A stretch of DNA of 64,000 nucleotides from Metabacillus crassostreae (lineage in GTDB: Bacteria; Bacillota; Bacilli; Bacillales; Bacillaceae), in assembly GCF_016908395.1 (NCBI RefSeq), contig NZ_JAFBDU010000001.1, positions 1,464,111 to 1,528,110 on the forward strand, in the 5' to 3' direction. How positions within the stretch are numbered: the stretch's first letter is position 1; each line of letters begins with the position of its first letter. Positions 62,189 to 64,000 of this stretch are shown here, in pieces. Under the pieces are notes generated by a model that saw only the letters and a list, made by a program, of their open reading frames with translations, was not told the origin of the DNA and ran no database searches. The position numbers and the translations under genes were made by a program.

Positions 62189-63532
62189 TTACATCGCTAG
62201 TGTTTGGCTGCTTATCTTGCTTAATAATCTTTTAATTGAGCTATTAGCTTCTTTCAGCACAATTGATTTATCTATTGTCTTCATGATTTTATTTTCCATT
62301 ATAATTTTCCCATTAATAATTGATGTTTCAACATTACCTCTAGTTGCGGAATAAACAATTCTTGAAATAGGGTCCACGTCGACTGATGGATATGTGTGAA
62401 AATCGTTTAAATCTAAAATAACAAGATCTGCTTTTTTACCTACCTCTAAACTTCCTATCTCATCCTCTAAGCCCATCGCTTGTGCACCGCCCATCGTAGC
62501 CATTTTGAAGACTTTGTGCGCATCCATTGAAGTTGGACCATGTTTCGGCTTTTGAATCAGTGCAGTTAGCCTCATCTCATTAAACATATCTAAATTATTG
62601 TTACAAGGTGCTCCGTCTGCTCCAATACTTAAAAACACATCATTTTCAAGCATTTCTGGTGTCGAGGCAACACCTGAAGCCAATTTTAAATTAGAACCTG
62701 GACAATGACTGACTTTAATCCCTTTTTCCTTTATGATCTTTTTTTCTTGGTCATCTAACCAAATACAGTGAGCCAAAATGAGTCTAGGATTAGCTAGACC
62801 GATGTGATCTAAATAAACAATATTTCTCATTCCTCGTTCCTGTTCCACAATCTCAATTTCTTTTAAATTCTCTGATGCATGTGTATGCACCTTCACATTA
62901 TAATAAGCAGACAAGTCTCTAACTTCTGTTAATAATTTCTCTGTACAAGAAATAACAAACCTCGGCGAAAAAGCGTATTGAAGCCGTCCACCATCATATC
63001 CATTCCATTTTTCGAGAAGATCAACACTTTCTATTAGAGATTGGTCAGTTTTCTCAAGAAGGTTTTTCGGTACACCTTCACCTTTATCCATCATTACTTT
63101 TCCAGCAATTGCTCTAATTCCACTCTCTGCCATCGCTTGAAAAGCAAAATCTGTATGTTTAACTGTTTCCATATCAATAATTGAAGTTGTGCCACTTTGT
63201 ATTAACTCACCTAGACCTAGTAAAGCCGAGTAATAAATAGAATCTTCATCATGCGCTGCTTCTAATGGCCAAATTTTCTTTGCTAACCAATCCATAAGCT
63301 CTAAATCATCTGCTTGGCCTCTAAATAACGTTTGGCAAAGGTGAATATGACTTTGTATTAAACCAGGAATCACTGTTTTCCCTGAAGCATCTATGATCTT
63401 TTCAACCATTACACCTTCGATAGATTTAGCCATTTGAGTTATTCGATTACCTTCAATGAGTACGTCACCCACAAAAATATCATTTGTTTTATTACCAGTT
63501 ACGATTTCTGCATTTTTTATTAATATACTCAA
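62189..63532 (-). CDS. Amidohydrolase family deaminase/chlorohydrolase (SsnA/GuaD/AtzA type)
   Basis: A 447-residue metal-dependent hydrolase of the cytosine-deaminase-like branch. The metal ligands are in QSHIHLCQ (about 60-67), VHTHASE (about 211), AHCIW (about 250) and the Asp of IGADGAPCNNN (about 302). Relatives deaminate guanine, 5'-deoxyadenosine or triazines. In this purine-catabolic setting a guanine-type deaminase yielding xanthine is attractive but not shown. It lies 133 bp upstream of pucA on the same strand. A TnrA/GlnR-type box precedes it, so it may head the nitrogen-scavenging operon. Confidence 0.87.
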   Translation of the reverse strand: MSILIKNAEIVTGNKTNDIFVGDVLIEGNRITQMAKSIEGVMVEKIIDASGKTVIPGLIQSHIHLCQTLFRGQADDLELMDWLAKKIWPLEAAHDEDSIYYSALLGLGELIQSGTTSIIDMETVKHTDFAFQAMAESGIRAIAGKVMMDKGEGVPKNLLEKTDQSLIESVDLLEKWNGYDGGRLQYAFSPRFVISCTEKLLTEVRDLSAYYNVKVHTHASENLKEIEIVEQERGMRNIVYLDHIGLANPRLILAHCIWLDDQEKKIIKEKGIKVSHCPGSNLKLASGVASTPEMLENDVFLSIGADGAPCNNNLDMFNEMRLTALIQKPKHGPTSMDAHKVFKMATMGGAQAMGLEDEIGSLEVGKKADLVILDLNDFHTYPSVDVDPISRIVYSATRGNVETSIINGKIIMENKIMKTIDKSIVLKEANSSIKRLLSKISSQTLAM

Positions 63533-63580
63533 CGAAACTCCCCCTCTATGACAAAAAACAACACTATCAAAAACTATATA

Positions 63581-63597
63581 TGTTATATAACGTTACA
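63581..63597. promoter_or_regulatory. TnrA/GlnR-type box upstream of the amidohydrolase gene
   Basis: TGTTATATAACGTTACA fits TGTnA-N7-TnACA with both arms perfect, 49 bp upstream of the start. It is the same type of site as at 54406. The two mark the purine block for nitrogen control. Confidence 0.65.
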
Positions 63598-63820
63598 TTA
63601 TGTGTTATACATATATTTATAATAATCAGATTAACATAATATGTCATTGTACAGATTAACTAAATCACAATAATCAAATCAGTTATCTTAGCTAAACTTT
63701 TAGATAATTCAGATGAATTATGTTAGGTTTTATTACAAGTTTTATATTAGATTTCCGTAGTATTTCAGCTGAAATGTTATTGAGGTGTAAAGAAGAAGGT
63801 CCAATTCAAATAAAAATCAG

Positions 63821-63850
63821 AAAAAAAAGAACTTACATTTGTAAGTTCTT
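63821..63850. terminator. Hairpin flanking the IS-like element
   Basis: GAACTTAC, loop ATTT, GTAAGTTC with eight A's on the left and a short T run on the right. It probably terminates transcription into or out of the element's left end. Confidence 0.6.
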
Positions 63851-63853
63851 TCA

Positions 63854-63894
63854 GACTGTAGACAAACTAGCGAAAATCTAGTTTGTTTACAGTC
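63854..63894 (+). mobile_element. Left-end hairpin of an IS1182-like element
   Basis: GACTGTAGACAAACTAG and CTAGTTTGTTTACAGTC form a 17-bp stem (one G-U pair) around a 7-base loop, then seven T's. It lies 48 bp before the transposase start. Such a hairpin shields an IS transposase from outside transcription. The terminal repeat cannot be confirmed because the right end is outside the window. Confidence 0.6.
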
Positions 63895-63942
63895 TTTTTT
63901 TCATTTAAAATAATAGTAATAATAATTCTGAGGTGATTTTTG

Positions 63943-64000
63943 ATGCTTACGAAACATAACTCTACTCAACGTGATCAAATTGAAATGGTGGCTTTAGATC
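63943..64000 (+). CDS. Transposase N-terminus, IS1182 family (cut by window edge)
   Basis: From an ATG at 63943 with a GAGGTGA site, the first 19 residues read MLTKHNSTQRDQIEMVALD. This resembles the start of IS1182-family (DDE) transposases, 'QRDQIEMV..(D/E)QLVP.DHLVRKI', from memory. Only 58 bases are visible, so completeness is unknown. Confidence 0.6.
   Translation, partial: MLTKHNSTQRDQIEMVALD

Overview
The window is a stretch of chromosome from a low-GC, endospore-forming member of the Bacillaceae. Evidence: a spore photoproduct lyase pair (splA/splB), a gerA-type germinant receptor operon, glcT-ptsG-ptsH-ptsI, GGAGG-type ribosome binding sites with frequent TTG/GTG starts, and gene order like the Bacillus subtilis 'ykv-spl-ykw-pbpH' region. 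Read leftwards from about 50 kb, the syntenic backbone is queC-queD-queE-queF (ykvJKLM), ykvS, ykvT, ykvU, stoA, zosA, ykvY, glcT-ptsG-ptsH-ptsI, splA, splB, ykwC, ykwB and pbpH. Most genes lie on the minus strand. I cannot name the species.

Layout. 1-9.6 kb: a fatty-acid type catabolic regulon in two minus-strand transcription units (acyl-CoA dehydrogenase, SDR, acyl-CoA ligase, TetR; then 3-hydroxyacyl-CoA dehydrogenase, thioesterase, APH-like phosphotransferase, second acyl-CoA dehydrogenase, quinone oxidoreductase). The same palindrome precedes both units. The gene set resembles 4-hydroxy-acid (lva/ACAD11-like) catabolism. 9.6-16.9 kb: pbpH, ykwB, ykwC, an LD-carboxypeptidase, an SDR and splB. 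17-23 kb: splA and the glucose PTS with a GlcT antitermination leader. 23-25.8 kb: small accessory genes, including an unannotated type I toxin-antitoxin pair whose toxin promoter carries a LexA (SOS) box, and an SOS-boxed small WYL-like gene. 25.8-31 kb: an isolated pfkA, a haloacid dehalogenase, an EAL phosphodiesterase, a nuclease and ykvY. 31-34.5 kb: partial staphyloxanthin-like carotenoid genes (crtP, crtQ). 35-39.4 kb: PerR-boxed metal efflux ATPase zosA, stoA and ykvU. 39.6-44.2 kb: a gerA-type operon and the cell-wall hydrolase ykvT, separated by a 21-bp tandem repeat. 44.4-47.3 kb: small conserved genes, a patatin and ykvS. 47.6-50.3 kb: queuosine precursor operon with a preQ1-I riboswitch. 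50.4-52.5 kb: a DUF2254 protein, an overlooked 41-aa gene and a frameshifted membrane-protein gene. 52.5-63.6 kb: purine catabolism (pucM, pucL, pucR, pucE, pucD, pucC, pucB, pucA and an amidohydrolase) with TnrA/GlnR-type boxes. 63.8-64 kb: the left end of an IS1182-type element.

How it works together: the puc block takes hypoxanthine/xanthine to urate and on to allantoin, probably under PucR and global nitrogen control. The PTS block imports glucose under GlcT control. The que operon is fed back by preQ1. The first 9.5 kb should be induced by an acyl-CoA-like ligand of its TetR protein. Intergenic DNA is not empty: at least one diverged ~140-bp dispersed repeat (copies between splA and splB and between crtP and crtQ), one structured Bacillaceae-type repeat, and one unexplained hairpin-rich segment are present.
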